Shown piece after piece: positions 5,924 to 15,720 of a stretch of DNA of 54,362 nt; the stretch's first letter is position 1; the number at the start of each line of letters is the position of its first letter. The DNA is from Acidobacteriaceae bacterium. Lineage in GTDB: Bacteria > Acidobacteriota > Terriglobia > Terriglobales > Acidobacteriaceae. Location of the stretch: NCBI GenBank assembly GCA_027452245.1, contig DAIDGW010000043.1:1-54362 (forward strand), written 5' to 3'. The position numbers and the translations under genes are program-made. The notes beneath the pieces are model-generated. The model made no database searches. It saw only the letters and a list, made by a program, of their open reading frames with translations, and had not been told where the DNA came from.

Positions 5924-7768
5924 TCAATACGCCTGGAATATCAGTGCGCTACGCGCCGGAACGTTGGCGCTGACTTTGTCCCCCATGATGCGAGCCGATC
6001 CGTTGCCGAAGATCGTGTTGAATCCGTGCGCGTATTGCAGCGGCGTATCAAAAACCGGAATTTCAAGCGCGCGGGCCGAGTCAGCATTGTTGTAGACGAC
6101 GAACAGTGTCTCCCGCGGAAGTTGCCGCACAAACGCGTAGTAGGTATCGTCCCATCCGATATGCCATTGTTTACCGATGCGCAGCGCGGGATGATTCTTC
6201 CGCAAGGCAAGCAAAGATTGCACATGAGCATACACATCCTGCTGCTCAGGTGATCGACCTGCGGCGGTGAATGCGTTATGGGAATCTCCGGGAAAGCCGC
6301 CGGGAAAATCGCGCCGGTTATCCGGATCGTTTCCGCCCTGCATGCCGATCTCATCTCCCGCATAAATCTGCGGAATACCACGCATCGTCAGTAAGAGTGA
6401 AAACGCCGCCTTCAGCTTTGCCGGGCTGCTTCCCTCTTCGCTCACGAAGCGCCCATCGTCGTGGTTCCCGAAAAATGTAACCAGATTCTCGGGATGCTCG
6501 TACAACTCATCATCTCTGAGAACATTGATTAGCTTCTGCATCGGCGCGTTGCTGATGATCACGTCGCGCAAAGCTTGACAGAGCGGAAAATCGAAGACGG
6601 TCGAAGCGCCGCTGTCGATGCCGTCGAATTGCTTGCGCCCTCCCTCAAAAAAAGCGGTTATCGAAGGATCGGGGTCGGCCACTTCCGCCACGTCGTCCAT
6701 GTGCGGGTACACGGCATGCACCCGCGTATGCCAAGCGCTCCAGAACCTGCGAGAAGAATAAGGAAACGTGTCGAGGCGCAAACCATCGAGATGCGCCATC
6801 TCGGTCCACCAGAGTACGTTTTGCGATAGATAGTAGCCGAGTTCGGGGTCGTCAGGATCGAGATCGGGAAGTTTGTCGACAAACCATCCTTCCAGCGTAT
6901 TGCGGCTCTCGCGCCGAGGAGCATGGGGGTCCACCAGCCCCGCAAAAGAATAGGAAGGCTGCAAGTGATCGGCGGGAGTACCGTGAAACCACGTGGGTGT
7001 AGGTGGATCATTGACCCAAGGATGTTGCGGACCTGTATGGTTCGCAACAAAGTCGATCAGCACTTTCATGCCGAGCTTGTGGGCATCGGCGACAAGCGCC
7101 TGGTAATCGGCCATGCTGCCCATATGCTCGTCAACCGCATAGAAATCCACCACGTGATAGCCGTGATAATCGGAATCAGCATTCTTCCAGATCGGCGTAA
7201 GCCACAGCGTTGTAACTCCCAGATCGTGCAGATACCCGAGATGCTCGCGGATGCCGCGCAGGTCCCCGCCATGATATGCCTTTGGTTGATTGCGATCATA
7301 GATGCCCTTCGAGCCGGGCGGTTGATCGTTCGAAGGATCGCCATCGGCAAACCGGTCCGGCATAATCAGGTAAATGACATCATCCCGCGAGAACCCCTGA
7401 AAATCGCCGGCAGCGTCGGAACGGGCGAACAGTGGAACATCGAAGCTTGTCGATCCCGCGGGTACTATCAGTTGAAAGTGCGCCTTTCCTGGTTTTGCGG
7501 CTTTAGTGATTTGGAGATGGACAAAAAGGTAGTGACCGTTGCCGGAAGGATCTGAATCCAGCACTTCGACGCCCGGTGTGTGGCTCACTACCCGAACACC
7601 AGAAAATCCCTCGCCATTGAGCAGCAGGCTAAATTGCTGAGTGTAATTGATCCACCAGTTGGGCGGATCGATTTTGCGCACTACCGGGACCTGCGCAAAC
7701 GCAACGGAGCCGAGTAACAGAGAGACAAGGGCGGCCAGTAGCGCCCGGCTGGCGTGTGTGAGTTTCAT
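5924..7768 (-). CDS. Periplasmic GH13 alpha-amylase / cyclomaltodextrinase-type enzyme
   Basis: A 614-residue glycoside hydrolase of family 13 with a signal peptide (about 1-25, ending FAQ). Residues 27-118 form an Ig-like N-domain as in cyclomaltodextrinases and SusA-type neopullulanases (IDPPNWW, GEGFSG). The TIM barrel follows, with all landmarks: DRFADGDPSND, DFVANHTG, nucleophile Asp333 in DGLRLDTF, acid/base Glu362 in VAEV, and Asp437 in GNHDDGR. A short C-terminal beta domain ends the protein. It should cleave maltodextrins or cyclodextrins in the periplasm. The Oar-like receptor gene lies directly upstream on the same strand, separated by a long hairpin, and malQ and a sugar transporter are nearby. 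Expression with the receptor is likely but may be attenuated by that hairpin. Confidence 0.92.
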   Translation of the reverse strand: MKLTHASRALLAALVSLLLGSVAFAQVPVVRKIDPPNWWINYTQQFSLLLNGEGFSGVRVVSHTPGVEVLDSDPSGNGHYLFVHLQITKAAKPGKAHFQLIVPAGSTSFDVPLFARSDAAGDFQGFSRDDVIYLIMPDRFADGDPSNDQPPGSKGIYDRNQPKAYHGGDLRGIREHLGYLHDLGVTTLWLTPIWKNADSDYHGYHVVDFYAVDEHMGSMADYQALVADAHKLGMKVLIDFVANHTGPQHPWVNDPPTPTWFHGTPADHLQPSYSFAGLVDPHAPRRESRNTLEGWFVDKLPDLDPDDPELGYYLSQNVLWWTEMAHLDGLRLDTFPYSSRRFWSAWHTRVHAVYPHMDDVAEVADPDPSITAFFEGGRKQFDGIDSGASTVFDFPLCQALRDVIISNAPMQKLINVLRDDELYEHPENLVTFFGNHDDGRFVSEEGSSPAKLKAAFSLLLTMRGIPQIYAGDEIGMQGGNDPDNRRDFPGGFPGDSHNAFTAAGRSPEQQDVYAHVQSLLALRKNHPALRIGKQWHIGWDDTYYAFVRQLPRETLFVVYNNADSARALEIPVFDTPLQYAHGFNTIFGNGSARIMGDKVSANVPARSALIFQAY

Positions 7769-7780
7769 TGAGGTCAGAAC

Positions 7781-7818
7781 AAAATGGGGAATGCGGCATC
7801 GACCGCCTTCCCCATTTT
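7781..7818 (-). terminator. Long hairpin between receptor and GH13 genes
   Basis: AAAATGGGGAA (7781-7791) pairs perfectly over 11 bp with TTCCCCATTTT (7808-7818), and the loop can add GCGG/CCGC. The U-rich ends make it a plausible intrinsic terminator in either direction. On the minus strand it lies just after the receptor stop codon and 13 bases before the GH13 start, so it could lower GH13 expression relative to the receptor. Confidence 0.75.
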
Positions 7819-7821
7819 AGA

Positions 7822-10800
7822 TTAAAAGCTCACGCGGAACGTGAACTGGATCTCGCGTTGACTGTCGAAGCGGAGCGTGGTCACCTTTCCGAATCCTCCC
7901 CCATCGTTCAAGTTGCCATCCGCCTGATTGAATTGCGGCGTATTCATCATATTGAAAAAGTCGCCACGAAATTCACCCCGTACTCGCTCCGTGAAGTCGA
8001 AGGATTTGCCCGCACTGAAGTCGAGAGTCTTAATGCCCGCACCGTTGACGGGGTTTCTTGGCGTGGTGCCGGCTGCGAGGGGAGTATTGGAACCCGGAAA
8101 AGTCGCCGCCTTCTGGAAGGAAGCGGTCCTGAACCACTCCAGTGGGTTATTGGTCTGCACGATCGGTCCGACCAGGTCGGGACGCGTGCTGGGGTTGCTG
8201 CAATAATTGCAAACGATGTCGATCGGAAACCCGCTGGCAAACGTCAGAATGGGGCTGACTTGCCATCCACCCAGAACGGTGTTTACGACTGGGTTCCAGT
8301 TGCTGCCGAAGGTGCGACTGCGGCCGAAAGGCAGGTCGTAGATCGCATTCAAGACAAAACGATTCCGCACATCCAGATTCGAGTTTGCGCGTTCGCTGGT
8401 TTGCCAGGTATAGGGATCAATGACGTTGCCTCCGTAACGAAAATCGCTGTCGAAACCGGCCATTGTATTGTCGATCCCGTGCGCCCAGGTATACGAACCG
8501 GCGAACTGCAGACCGCGTGCCATGCGACGCTGAACTTGCGCTTGCAGCGAGTTATAGATGGAGTTCCCGCTGGTGTCATTGACCGGAACCGTGCCCAGTC
8601 CCGGGAAAGGATACACGCTCGGAGTGTCGTAATAAGGACGATTCACGTCGTAGAACGTGGAAAGGTGCGTGCCCTTCGTTCCCACATACGCCACACTTAC
8701 AGCTGTTTTCGGGTCAACCTGCTGTTCGACTTGCATGTTCCACTCCTGCACATTGGAAGTGGTGTCGTGCGGTAGCCAACCGGTCAGACTGACATTCTGG
8801 GGGTGAGTAAGACTGACGCCCGACAGGGTCTGCTTGCTTGGGAATCCGCTGGCGGTCAAGGTACCTAGATTGGGAGTTCCATTCGCGTTGGGTTGCGCCA
8901 AGCCGCCCAGAGTCAGCAGGTACCCCGGAGCGGTGGGGAAGAATCCATTGGCAGCCGTCGTTGCAAGGCTGTTGTTCTGGAATGAGTACGCCGCACTTCC
9001 GCCAAAGGGCGCGTTCTGCGACATCTGCTTATCAATGCCTTCGCGATCGATGAAGTAAAAGATGCCGTACCCTCCACGAACCACCGTCTTCTGATCGCCA
9101 CGCAGATCATAGGCAAACCCAAGGCGGGGCGCGAAGTCGTGCGTCGGGGTGGTTAACGTGCTCTTCGAAACTCCATTCTGCCCCGCTAGCAGGATGTGGC
9201 CGCTGGTCACATCGAAGTTCGCCATGCGGTTGTTGAGTTCCGTCGGCCAGGTGAACAGGTCGTAGCGGAGGCCAAGGTTCAAAGTCAAACGGCTGGACAC
9301 ACGGTAATCATCCTGACCGTAGAAGCCGTTTTCCCAGCTGCGGGTGTGAAAGTATCCGCTCGCAGGCCCCACTTGATAGTTATTGATCCAGCCCACCAGC
9401 ATGTCCGCCTGTTCAAATCCGGTGGACCATGGCGCCGACGAGTTTGCCTGGAAGAAGCCCTTACCAGCGATCGGATTGAAGAAATTCACCTGCCGCCAAA
9501 TCAGGTTCACGCCAAACTTGAAGGTGTGGCGCCCTTTGACCCAGGAGAGATTGTCCGCAAGCTGATACGTGTCTTCAGGAACGAAATAATCGCCGTAATC
9601 ACCCGTGTAGGAGATTTGGCTTCCGCTGTTTCCGATCAAAGCGCCTCCACCGAGCAGAGGGCTGGTGTTAGCGTTGGGAATGCCCAGGTTGGCGGAGAGC
9701 GGGGTCGCTCCGAAAGGCGGCTGGTACCCCAGGAACGAGCGCACATATCCAAGTCGCAGTTCATTGATCAGGCTCGCGCCGAAGATATGATTCTCTCCCA
9801 CAACTACGCTGCGCGGGTGCTGGAACTGATAGCCGGATCCGTAGCCCGCGGGAAGATCGGGCAGCTGGGAAGTGGTGATATCTAAATCCTGGCCGTAGCT
9901 GTATCGCGCGAACGCCTGATCGCTCGAACTGATGATGTAATCCAGCCGACCATCAAAATCGTTGTAGCGTTGCTGCTGGATTCGATTGGGCTGGTAGTTG
10001 CCTTCCACGCACACGCCGTTCGTAGATGCCAGATTGCAGCGCCGATCGGCGCCAGAAATGTTCGGCAGCGGGAACGCATTCAGATAGTTGAAGCCCGCGG
10101 AAATGAATTCTGACTTGTTGAACAGGTTGCCAGGAACGGGAACGCCCCCGCCGCCCGGGTACATGAGTTGAATACTGGACGGAGAATTCAGCAGCTCCGA
10201 GAAGTTCCCGGCGCGCTCCAGAGCGGTCGGCACCGTGATCGGGCCATCACTCAAAGGGAGCGACTGGCGCACTCCTTGATAGTCCCCGAAGATAAATAAT
10301 TTGTTCTTGATGATTGGCCCGCCCCCCGCGAACCCGAACTGGTTGCGGTGGAACAACGGCTTGGGAGTGGTGGGATCGAAATAGTTCGGACTGGCGTCCA
10401 GCGCACTGTTGCGTAGTTGCCAGAAAATAGTCCCGTGATAATCGTTCGTGCCGGACTTGTAGGTGGCATTCACGACCCCGCCGCCGGCGCGGCCATATTC
10501 CGCTGGCGCAACGTTGGTATCTACGCGGAACTCCTGAATAGCATCGGGGTTTACAAAGAATACGATCGTGTTCACCAGAGATTCGTTATTGTCGATACCG
10601 TCGAACAGAAAATTGTTTGCCTGCAGGCGAACGCCGTTTACGGAAAGAGCCGCCCCGCCGCTGGTGGCATAGCGAAAGGTTTCCGCCTGATTGCCTTGTC
10701 CAGTCTGGGTGTTTCCGGGTTGTCCACGAGTGACTCCGGGAACCAGGGCGGCAAGGTCAACGAAATTACGCCCGTTCAGCGGCAGGTTCGTGAGTTGCTG

Positions 10801-11211
10801 GCCAACCACCACATCACTGACGCTGGAAGTCGAAGTGTCGACGACCGGCGTCGCACTCGTGACCTCAATAGTCTGGCTCGCCGACCCCAACTGAAGCACG
10901 ATTTGCAGATTTACCACCTGCGCGGTCTGCAGCGTGACCTGGCGGGCGGTCTTTTCGAAGCCGCTCTGTTCCACTTCAACTCGATAGGACCCAGGATCCA
11001 GGGCCGGCATACTGAACAGGCCATCTCCATTCGTGTGTACGGTTACCGTCCGGGCGGTGCCCAAGTTCGTAATCGTGACCGGAGCATCCTGCACAACCGC
11101 ACCTTGGGCGTCGGTCACGGTTCCCTGAATCGTGCCCGCGCTGGACTGGCCGAAAGCGAAGCCATTCAGGCAAAGGATCAAGATCATCACGACGATAAAT
11201 TTGTTATTCAT
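7822..11211 (-). CDS. Oar-like TonB-dependent receptor
   Basis: A 1129-residue outer-membrane receptor. After a signal peptide (ending FAFGQ) comes a carboxypeptidase-regulatory-like domain at about 25-105 (GTIQGTVTDAQGAVV, GLFSMPALDPGSYRVEVEQSGF). The plug follows (LPLNGRNFVDLAALVPGV, NNFLFDGIDNNES, DAIQEFRVDTN, GGGVVNATYKSGTN), then a large beta-barrel ending in an aromatic residue (FTFRVSF). This architecture is greatly expanded in acidobacteria and is thought to import large substrates. Next to GH13, MFS and malQ genes, an alpha-glucan is the natural guess for the substrate. The frame is open 19 codons further upstream, but the ATG at 11211 follows GGAGGAAAC and begins the signal peptide properly. 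Confidence 0.92.
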   Translation of the reverse strand: MNNKFIVVMILILCLNGFAFGQSSAGTIQGTVTDAQGAVVQDAPVTITNLGTARTVTVHTNGDGLFSMPALDPGSYRVEVEQSGFEKTARQVTLQTAQVVNLQIVLQLGSASQTIEVTSATPVVDTSTSSVSDVVVGQQLTNLPLNGRNFVDLAALVPGVTRGQPGNTQTGQGNQAETFRYATSGGAALSVNGVRLQANNFLFDGIDNNESLVNTIVFFVNPDAIQEFRVDTNVAPAEYGRAGGGVVNATYKSGTNDYHGTIFWQLRNSALDASPNYFDPTTPKPLFHRNQFGFAGGGPIIKNKLFIFGDYQGVRQSLPLSDGPITVPTALERAGNFSELLNSPSSIQLMYPGGGGVPVPGNLFNKSEFISAGFNYLNAFPLPNISGADRRCNLASTNGVCVEGNYQPNRIQQQRYNDFDGRLDYIISSSDQAFARYSYGQDLDITTSQLPDLPAGYGSGYQFQHPRSVVVGENHIFGASLINELRLGYVRSFLGYQPPFGATPLSANLGIPNANTSPLLGGGALIGNSGSQISYTGDYGDYFVPEDTYQLADNLSWVKGRHTFKFGVNLIWRQVNFFNPIAGKGFFQANSSAPWSTGFEQADMLVGWINNYQVGPASGYFHTRSWENGFYGQDDYRVSSRLTLNLGLRYDLFTWPTELNNRMANFDVTSGHILLAGQNGVSKSTLTTPTHDFAPRLGFAYDLRGDQKTVVRGGYGIFYFIDREGIDKQMSQNAPFGGSAAYSFQNNSLATTAANGFFPTAPGYLLTLGGLAQPNANGTPNLGTLTASGFPSKQTLSGVSLTHPQNVSLTGWLPHDTTSNVQEWNMQVEQQVDPKTAVSVAYVGTKGTHLSTFYDVNRPYYDTPSVYPFPGLGTVPVNDTSGNSIYNSLQAQVQRRMARGLQFAGSYTWAHGIDNTMAGFDSDFRYGGNVIDPYTWQTSERANSNLDVRNRFVLNAIYDLPFGRSRTFGSNWNPVVNTVLGGWQVSPILTFASGFPIDIVCNYCSNPSTRPDLVGPIVQTNNPLEWFRTASFQKAATFPGSNTPLAAGTTPRNPVNGAGIKTLDFSAGKSFDFTERVRGEFRGDFFNMMNTPQFNQADGNLNDGGGFGKVTTLRFDSQREIQFTFRVSF

Positions 11212-11315
11212 GTTTCCTCCCATTTCGGGAATGGCTATGAGTGCGTTTTGAGATTTCTTGCAGAACAATTTTCTATTACTGATTACTCAAGATTTGCCCT
11301 GCATTACGAGCCGCT

Positions 11316-11337
11316 GCGTGTCGAATATCAGACACGC
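11316..11337. promoter_or_regulatory. Palindrome in the receptor/regulator divergent promoter region
   Basis: GCGTGTC (11316-11322) and GACACGC (11331-11337) form a perfect 7-bp inverted repeat with an 8-base spacer. It lies in the 265-base space between the divergent receptor and winged-helix regulator genes, a natural operator position for that regulator. A TTGCAG-rich stretch near 11415-11445 lies closer to the regulator start. The operator role is inference. Confidence 0.4.
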
Positions 11338-11476
11338 ACTCTAACGCGGCGAATAATGACTGCAAGTTTCGGGGCAAACCAGGGATTTGAGCGAAGTTTC
11401 CAGTAGGTTTTAAACAGTTGCAGCGGTAAAATATTGCAGTTGCTAGATGATACTTGCGCTGTTACTTCATTGTTAA

Positions 11477-12739
11477 ATGTCTCTTTCTCATGCGCTGCCG
11501 GCGAATTGCGAAGAACTCTTCCAACAAATAGATCGCATTATTAAAAGTCATAGTCTGCGAGCGTCGGAATCACTCTGCCGCCTATTGCAATATCTCGCAA
11601 AAGAAACGATTGAAAACCCCGACGGGCCCCTGAAGGAATATCAAATCGCAACAGAGGTGTATGGAAGAAACACCAACTTTGATCCGCAATCCGATTCAAC
11701 CGTCCGGGTCCAGGCCGGACGATTACGGGCCAAGCTTGCCGAATATTATGCGAATGAGGGTGCACACGATGTGATCGTGGTCACAATCCCCAAGGGAAAC
11801 TATCACCTGTCGTTTGAGGTGAAAGAGTTTCCGGCCCCCGCGATTCAGACTTTGCCACCCGGATCTCCGCGCAATGATTTGCACCCCCCGAGGCTTCCCG
11901 CGGCTTGGCAAGTCCTGGTGATCGCACTGGCAGTAGGTCTTGCCGTTTCTCTCACGATACTTGGAATTCTGCTTTGGAATACCAAGCCGGTTCCCAGTGC
12001 GGCCATGCCTTCCTCGGTGACCACAAGCCCCGGGCCGCTGGCGGAATTCTGGCGCCCATTTACCTCCGGCGCTGAAAAGTCCTGGGTCATATACAGCAAT
12101 GCGGCCTTTGTGGGGCGTCCCGAAACGGGAATGCGCTATCACACGGCCAAGGACGATCCGAGCGCCACCGTGTACGACCATTACACCGGGGTGGGAGAGG
12201 TTTTGGCGATCCATGCACTGGACGAGGTCTTCGACAGTCTGGGCCGTCATGTGCACGTAAAGCGCAGCAGCCTCTTCACACTCGATGACGCGGGTAATGC
12301 GAATTTGATTTTTGTGGGGTCGCCGTCGGAAAATCTTCCGCTTGCTGACATCCCCAGTACTCAACATTTTGTCTTCCAACGGGTGACTTCAGGACCCCGA
12401 AAAGGCGATCTGTCGATCGTCAACCATCAGCCAAGAGCGGGAGAAGCCGCAAGTTATTTGGCAACTCCGTCGGCCCAGCCATTGACCGATGATTACGCCG
12501 TGATCGGGTTCGTCCCCGGCAAAGATCCGGGATTGTCTGTAATGATCCTGGCGGGTACCACCACCTTCGGCACGCAGGGCGCGGTGGAATTCGTTTCCAA
12601 TCCCAAATCAGTTCAGCAACTGCTTGAAAACATCCCTGGATCTGCCAGGGAAATGCGCCCCTTTGAGGCTCTTTTGCACATCAGGATTGCCCGAGGCGTC
12701 CCGATCGGGACCGAGCTGGTGGCTTTGCGTCTGCGCTAA
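11477..12739 (+). CDS. Membrane-anchored winged-helix regulator
   Basis: A 420-residue protein. Residues 8-115 form the DNA-binding domain typical of acidobacterial ToxR/CadC-like regulators (LCRLLQYLAKETIE, LKEYQIATEVYGRNTNFDP, STVRVQAGRLRAKLAEYY, IPKGNYHLSFEV). A proline-rich linker leads to one transmembrane helix at about 144-167. The rest (about 170-420) would be periplasmic and resembles no enzyme known to me; it could sense a sugar or envelope signal. It is divergent from the Oar-like receptor and convergent with the transporter-malQ pair, so it probably controls the maltodextrin locus directly across the membrane. The start is the first ATG of the frame; the upstream sequence has little Shine-Dalgarno character. 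Confidence 0.82.
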   Translation: MSLSHALPANCEELFQQIDRIIKSHSLRASESLCRLLQYLAKETIENPDGPLKEYQIATEVYGRNTNFDPQSDSTVRVQAGRLRAKLAEYYANEGAHDVIVVTIPKGNYHLSFEVKEFPAPAIQTLPPGSPRNDLHPPRLPAAWQVLVIALAVGLAVSLTILGILLWNTKPVPSAAMPSSVTTSPGPLAEFWRPFTSGAEKSWVIYSNAAFVGRPETGMRYHTAKDDPSATVYDHYTGVGEVLAIHALDEVFDSLGRHVHVKRSSLFTLDDAGNANLIFVGSPSENLPLADIPSTQHFVFQRVTSGPRKGDLSIVNHQPRAGEAASYLATPSAQPLTDDYAVIGFVPGKDPGLSVMILAGTTTFGTQGAVEFVSNPKSVQQLLENIPGSAREMRPFEALLHIRIARGVPIGTELVALRLR

Positions 12740-12823
12740 CATTGGCGCGGTGTTTCACCACCGCGAATTTGGCTAGCTGCAGAGCGGCTTTGAGTCGCCG
12801 AGTACCCGAATCCTGAGTTCCGA

Positions 12824-14176
12824 TTAGCCCTTGCCCACGACCGCGGGTTCGGCAACTGACCCGGGTCTCTCCCGCACATCGTGAACATCTTCTACCCGGC
12901 GCATCAGCACGGCAGCCAGCAGGAAGAACACTCCGCCGGCAACCACCGCTGCCAGACGGTTGTTGTGTAGCAGGTGAAGCATGATCCACCCGAAAAAGAG
13001 CGACGCGGTAATTTCCGGAATCACAATGAAGAAATTAAATATCCCCATGTAGACGCCGACTTTCTGCTGCGGCAAGCATCCGGCAAGAATGGAGTACGGC
13101 ATGGCGAGCGTGCTGGCCCACGCGATTCCCACGCCGGTCATAGATAGCAGCAACAAATACTTGTCGTGAATGACCGCCACCGCGAGCAGCGCGATCCCTC
13201 CACAAATCAAGCACAGGATGTGTGTCATCCTGCGGCCCAGGCGGCGAGCCATAGCCGGCAGCAAGAAGGAAAATCCGAAACACACCAGCGAATACATTCC
13301 AAAGCAGACGCCCGCCCATTCCACCCCGGCGGAATAAAGCGCAGACACCGTATCGGGAGCCCCGAACACATTCCGCGCCACGGCCACCGGAAAATACAGC
13401 CACATACAGAACAGTCCTAACCAGGTGCAAATCTGCACCCATGCGAGCTGGCGCATGGTGCGCGGCATCTGGCGAATCGAAGCGAAGATCTCGCCCGCAT
13501 TGTCCATCAACCCTCGCCGCTGCAACTTCTGCCGCCGGAATTCAGCCAGATCTTCCGGCGGATATTCTTTCGTGCTGAAAATCGTCCACAGAACCGCCCC
13601 CAGAAATGCGGCGGCACCGATATAGAACGACAGCCGAACATTCAGCGGAATCTTTCCCGTGGCCATTCCGCGTCCGACATGGAAAACATTGATGAGCAAA
13701 TAAGGAAGCGCCGACGCCACCACCGCTCCGAGTCCGATGAACAGGCTCTGCATTGCAAATCCGCCTGTGCGTTGCGATTCAGGCAGAAGGTCGGCGACAA
13801 AGGCGCGGAAAGGTTCCATGCTGACGTTAATACAGGCATCGAGCACCCAAAGCAGACCCGCCGCCATCCACAGAGTCGAACTGCGCGGCATCAATATCAA
13901 CGCGCTTGAGCTTAAAATCGCGCCCGCCAAAAAATACGGCCGGCGACGCCCCAGCCCAGTCCACGTGTGATCGCTGGCGTGCCCGATAATTGGCTGGATG
14001 ATCAGCCCGGTCAGAGGCGCGGCTAGCCAGAGAATCGGAATCTGATCGGCGCGCGCACCCAGGTACTCATAGATGGCGCTCATGTTGGCCATCTGCAATC
14101 CCCAGCCAAACTGGATGCCGAGAAATCCGAAGCTCATGTTCCAGATCTGCCAGAAGCTGCGTGTAGGCTTTTCCAT
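12824..14176 (-). CDS. MFS sugar transporter (maltose/sucrose type)
   Basis: A 450-residue major-facilitator protein with about 12 hydrophobic helices. It opens WQIWNMSFGFLGIQFGWGLQMANMSAIYEYLGA and carries GHASDHTWTGLGRRRPYF, the cytoplasmic loop motif of the glycoside/SLC45-like sugar transporters. This branch includes maltose and sucrose proton symporters of the inner membrane. It lies 17 bases after malQ on the same strand, so the two are almost certainly co-transcribed. With the receptor and periplasmic GH13 enzyme, it completes a route of outer-membrane import, periplasmic cleavage, inner-membrane uptake and cytoplasmic processing. Substrate specificity rests on context. Confidence 0.88.
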   Translation of the reverse strand: MEKPTRSFWQIWNMSFGFLGIQFGWGLQMANMSAIYEYLGARADQIPILWLAAPLTGLIIQPIIGHASDHTWTGLGRRRPYFLAGAILSSSALILMPRSSTLWMAAGLLWVLDACINVSMEPFRAFVADLLPESQRTGGFAMQSLFIGLGAVVASALPYLLINVFHVGRGMATGKIPLNVRLSFYIGAAAFLGAVLWTIFSTKEYPPEDLAEFRRQKLQRRGLMDNAGEIFASIRQMPRTMRQLAWVQICTWLGLFCMWLYFPVAVARNVFGAPDTVSALYSAGVEWAGVCFGMYSLVCFGFSFLLPAMARRLGRRMTHILCLICGGIALLAVAVIHDKYLLLLSMTGVGIAWASTLAMPYSILAGCLPQQKVGVYMGIFNFFIVIPEITASLFFGWIMLHLLHNNRLAAVVAGGVFFLLAAVLMRRVEDVHDVRERPGSVAEPAVVGKG

Positions 14177-14193
14177 GAATTCACCGCAAATGT

Positions 14194-15720
14194 TTATCGA
14201 TCGTAAAGTGTGACCAACGACCGCAAACGCGCGCTCAACTCCTTATGTAGCTCTTCCCGTTGGTAACGCCACCTCCAATTCCCGCTGATCCGTCCCGGAA
14301 GGTTCATGCGTGCATCCGAGCCAAGACCCAGAACATCCTGCAAAGGAATGATCGCCACATCGGCAACGGAAGCCATAACCGTGCGGATCAATACCCAGTT
14401 GATCTCGGAATCGTCGTTGAAGCCCAGGTAAGCTCTGGCGAAGGCGTGCTCTTTTCTGACATCTTCGGCAGTGCGGATGGAATCCAGCGCCCCCGAACTG
14501 TTCCACCAGCCGACCGTCGTGTCATTGTCGTGCGTGCCCGTATAGGCGACGAGGTCCCGCGAATAATTATGTGGGCGAAATGAGGGCCCCTGCGGATCGT
14601 TGCCGAAGGCAAACTGCAACAAGCTCATTCCGGGCAAGTCGAACAAATGCCGCAGCCGCTCCACTTCCGGAGTAATGACCCCAAGATTTTCCGCCACGAT
14701 GGGCAACGATCCAAAGGCGCTTTGCAGCGCGGACAGAAACTTCTCCCCCGGACCTTTCGTCCATTTTCCATTCATGGCCGTTTTTTCCCCGCTCGGAACT
14801 TCCCAATAAGCCTCGAAGCCGCGGAAATGGTCGAGACGCACCAGATCGAACAGCGAAAACGACGTACGAAAGCGGTCGATCCACCACTGATATCCATTCG
14901 TGCCCAGAACGTCCCACCGGTAAATCGGATTCCCCCAAAGCTGTCCAGTCGCGCTGAAGTAATCGGGCGGAACACCGGAGATGATGGTCGGCGACCCGCG
15001 ATCATCCAGATAAAACAACTCCGGGTGAGCCCAGACGTCCGCGCTGTCATGCGCGACATAAATCGGAATATCGCCCATCAGGCGAATGGACCGCTGCGCG
15101 CAATATCTCTTTAATTTCTCCCACTGCCGGAAGAACTCAAACTGCCAGAACTTGTGTTCGCGAACCGCGGGCGCCAGCGTCTCTGAGACTCGCTGGATCG
15201 CCTCCGGCTTCCGTTGCCGGATGTCAGTGTCCCATGCCGTCCAGACCAGTTCTTCGTGCTCATCTTTCAGCGCCATGAATAACGCATAGTCATCCAGCCA
15301 GGCACCTGCCCTCTGGCAGAAGCGTTCGAACTCCGCCCGCTCCGCCTGCGAACCGTCAGAAAAGAACGCTCGCGCTGCGCGCTTCAGGATCGGTTTCTTG
15401 AACCGGATCACGGCCCCGTAATCGACCGTCTCCTCGGGGAAGGACGTCGATGCGTTCAGATCGGAGGCCTCCAGCAATCCCTGCTCGCGCATCGAATCAA
15501 GGCTGAGCAGCAATGGATTCCCGGCAAATGCCGAAAAGCACTGATAGGGAGAATCGCCATAGCCTGTGGGATTCGGCGGCAACACCTGCCAGAGCTGCTG
15601 TCCGGCGTCGGCCAGAAAATCGGCAAACTCGAATGCCGCTGGCCCGAGATCCCCAATCCCGAGAGGTCCGGGCAACGAAGTGAAGTGCAGAAGGATGCCG
15701 CTACAACGCGGTATTTTCAC
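14194..15720 (-). CDS. malQ: 4-alpha-glucanotransferase (amylomaltase)
   Basis: A 508-residue GH77 enzyme transferring maltodextrin segments and releasing glucose in the cytoplasm. It begins SGILLHFTSLPGPLGIGDLG and has GYGDSPYQCFSAFAGNP, the nucleophile region FDLVRLDHFRGFEAYWEVP, the acid/base region VAENLGVITPEV, and TGTHDNDTTVGWW. Length matches the usual 500 residues of bacterial MalQ. It is the first gene of a two-gene unit with the MFS transporter. No debranching enzyme or phosphorylase is present in the window, so the cytoplasmic pathway continues elsewhere. Confidence 0.95.
   Translation of the reverse strand: MKIPRCSGILLHFTSLPGPLGIGDLGPAAFEFADFLADAGQQLWQVLPPNPTGYGDSPYQCFSAFAGNPLLLSLDSMREQGLLEASDLNASTSFPEETVDYGAVIRFKKPILKRAARAFFSDGSQAERAEFERFCQRAGAWLDDYALFMALKDEHEELVWTAWDTDIRQRKPEAIQRVSETLAPAVREHKFWQFEFFRQWEKLKRYCAQRSIRLMGDIPIYVAHDSADVWAHPELFYLDDRGSPTIISGVPPDYFSATGQLWGNPIYRWDVLGTNGYQWWIDRFRTSFSLFDLVRLDHFRGFEAYWEVPSGEKTAMNGKWTKGPGEKFLSALQSAFGSLPIVAENLGVITPEVERLRHLFDLPGMSLLQFAFGNDPQGPSFRPHNYSRDLVAYTGTHDNDTTVGWWNSSGALDSIRTAEDVRKEHAFARAYLGFNDDSEINWVLIRTVMASVADVAIIPLQDVLGLGSDARMNLPGRISGNWRWRYQREELHKELSARLRSLVTLYDR

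Noticed and set aside
10417-11406. Plus-strand open frame of 329 codons
   Set aside because: Antisense to the Oar-like receptor gene, whose protein has clear domains; no ribosome-binding site and no family features.
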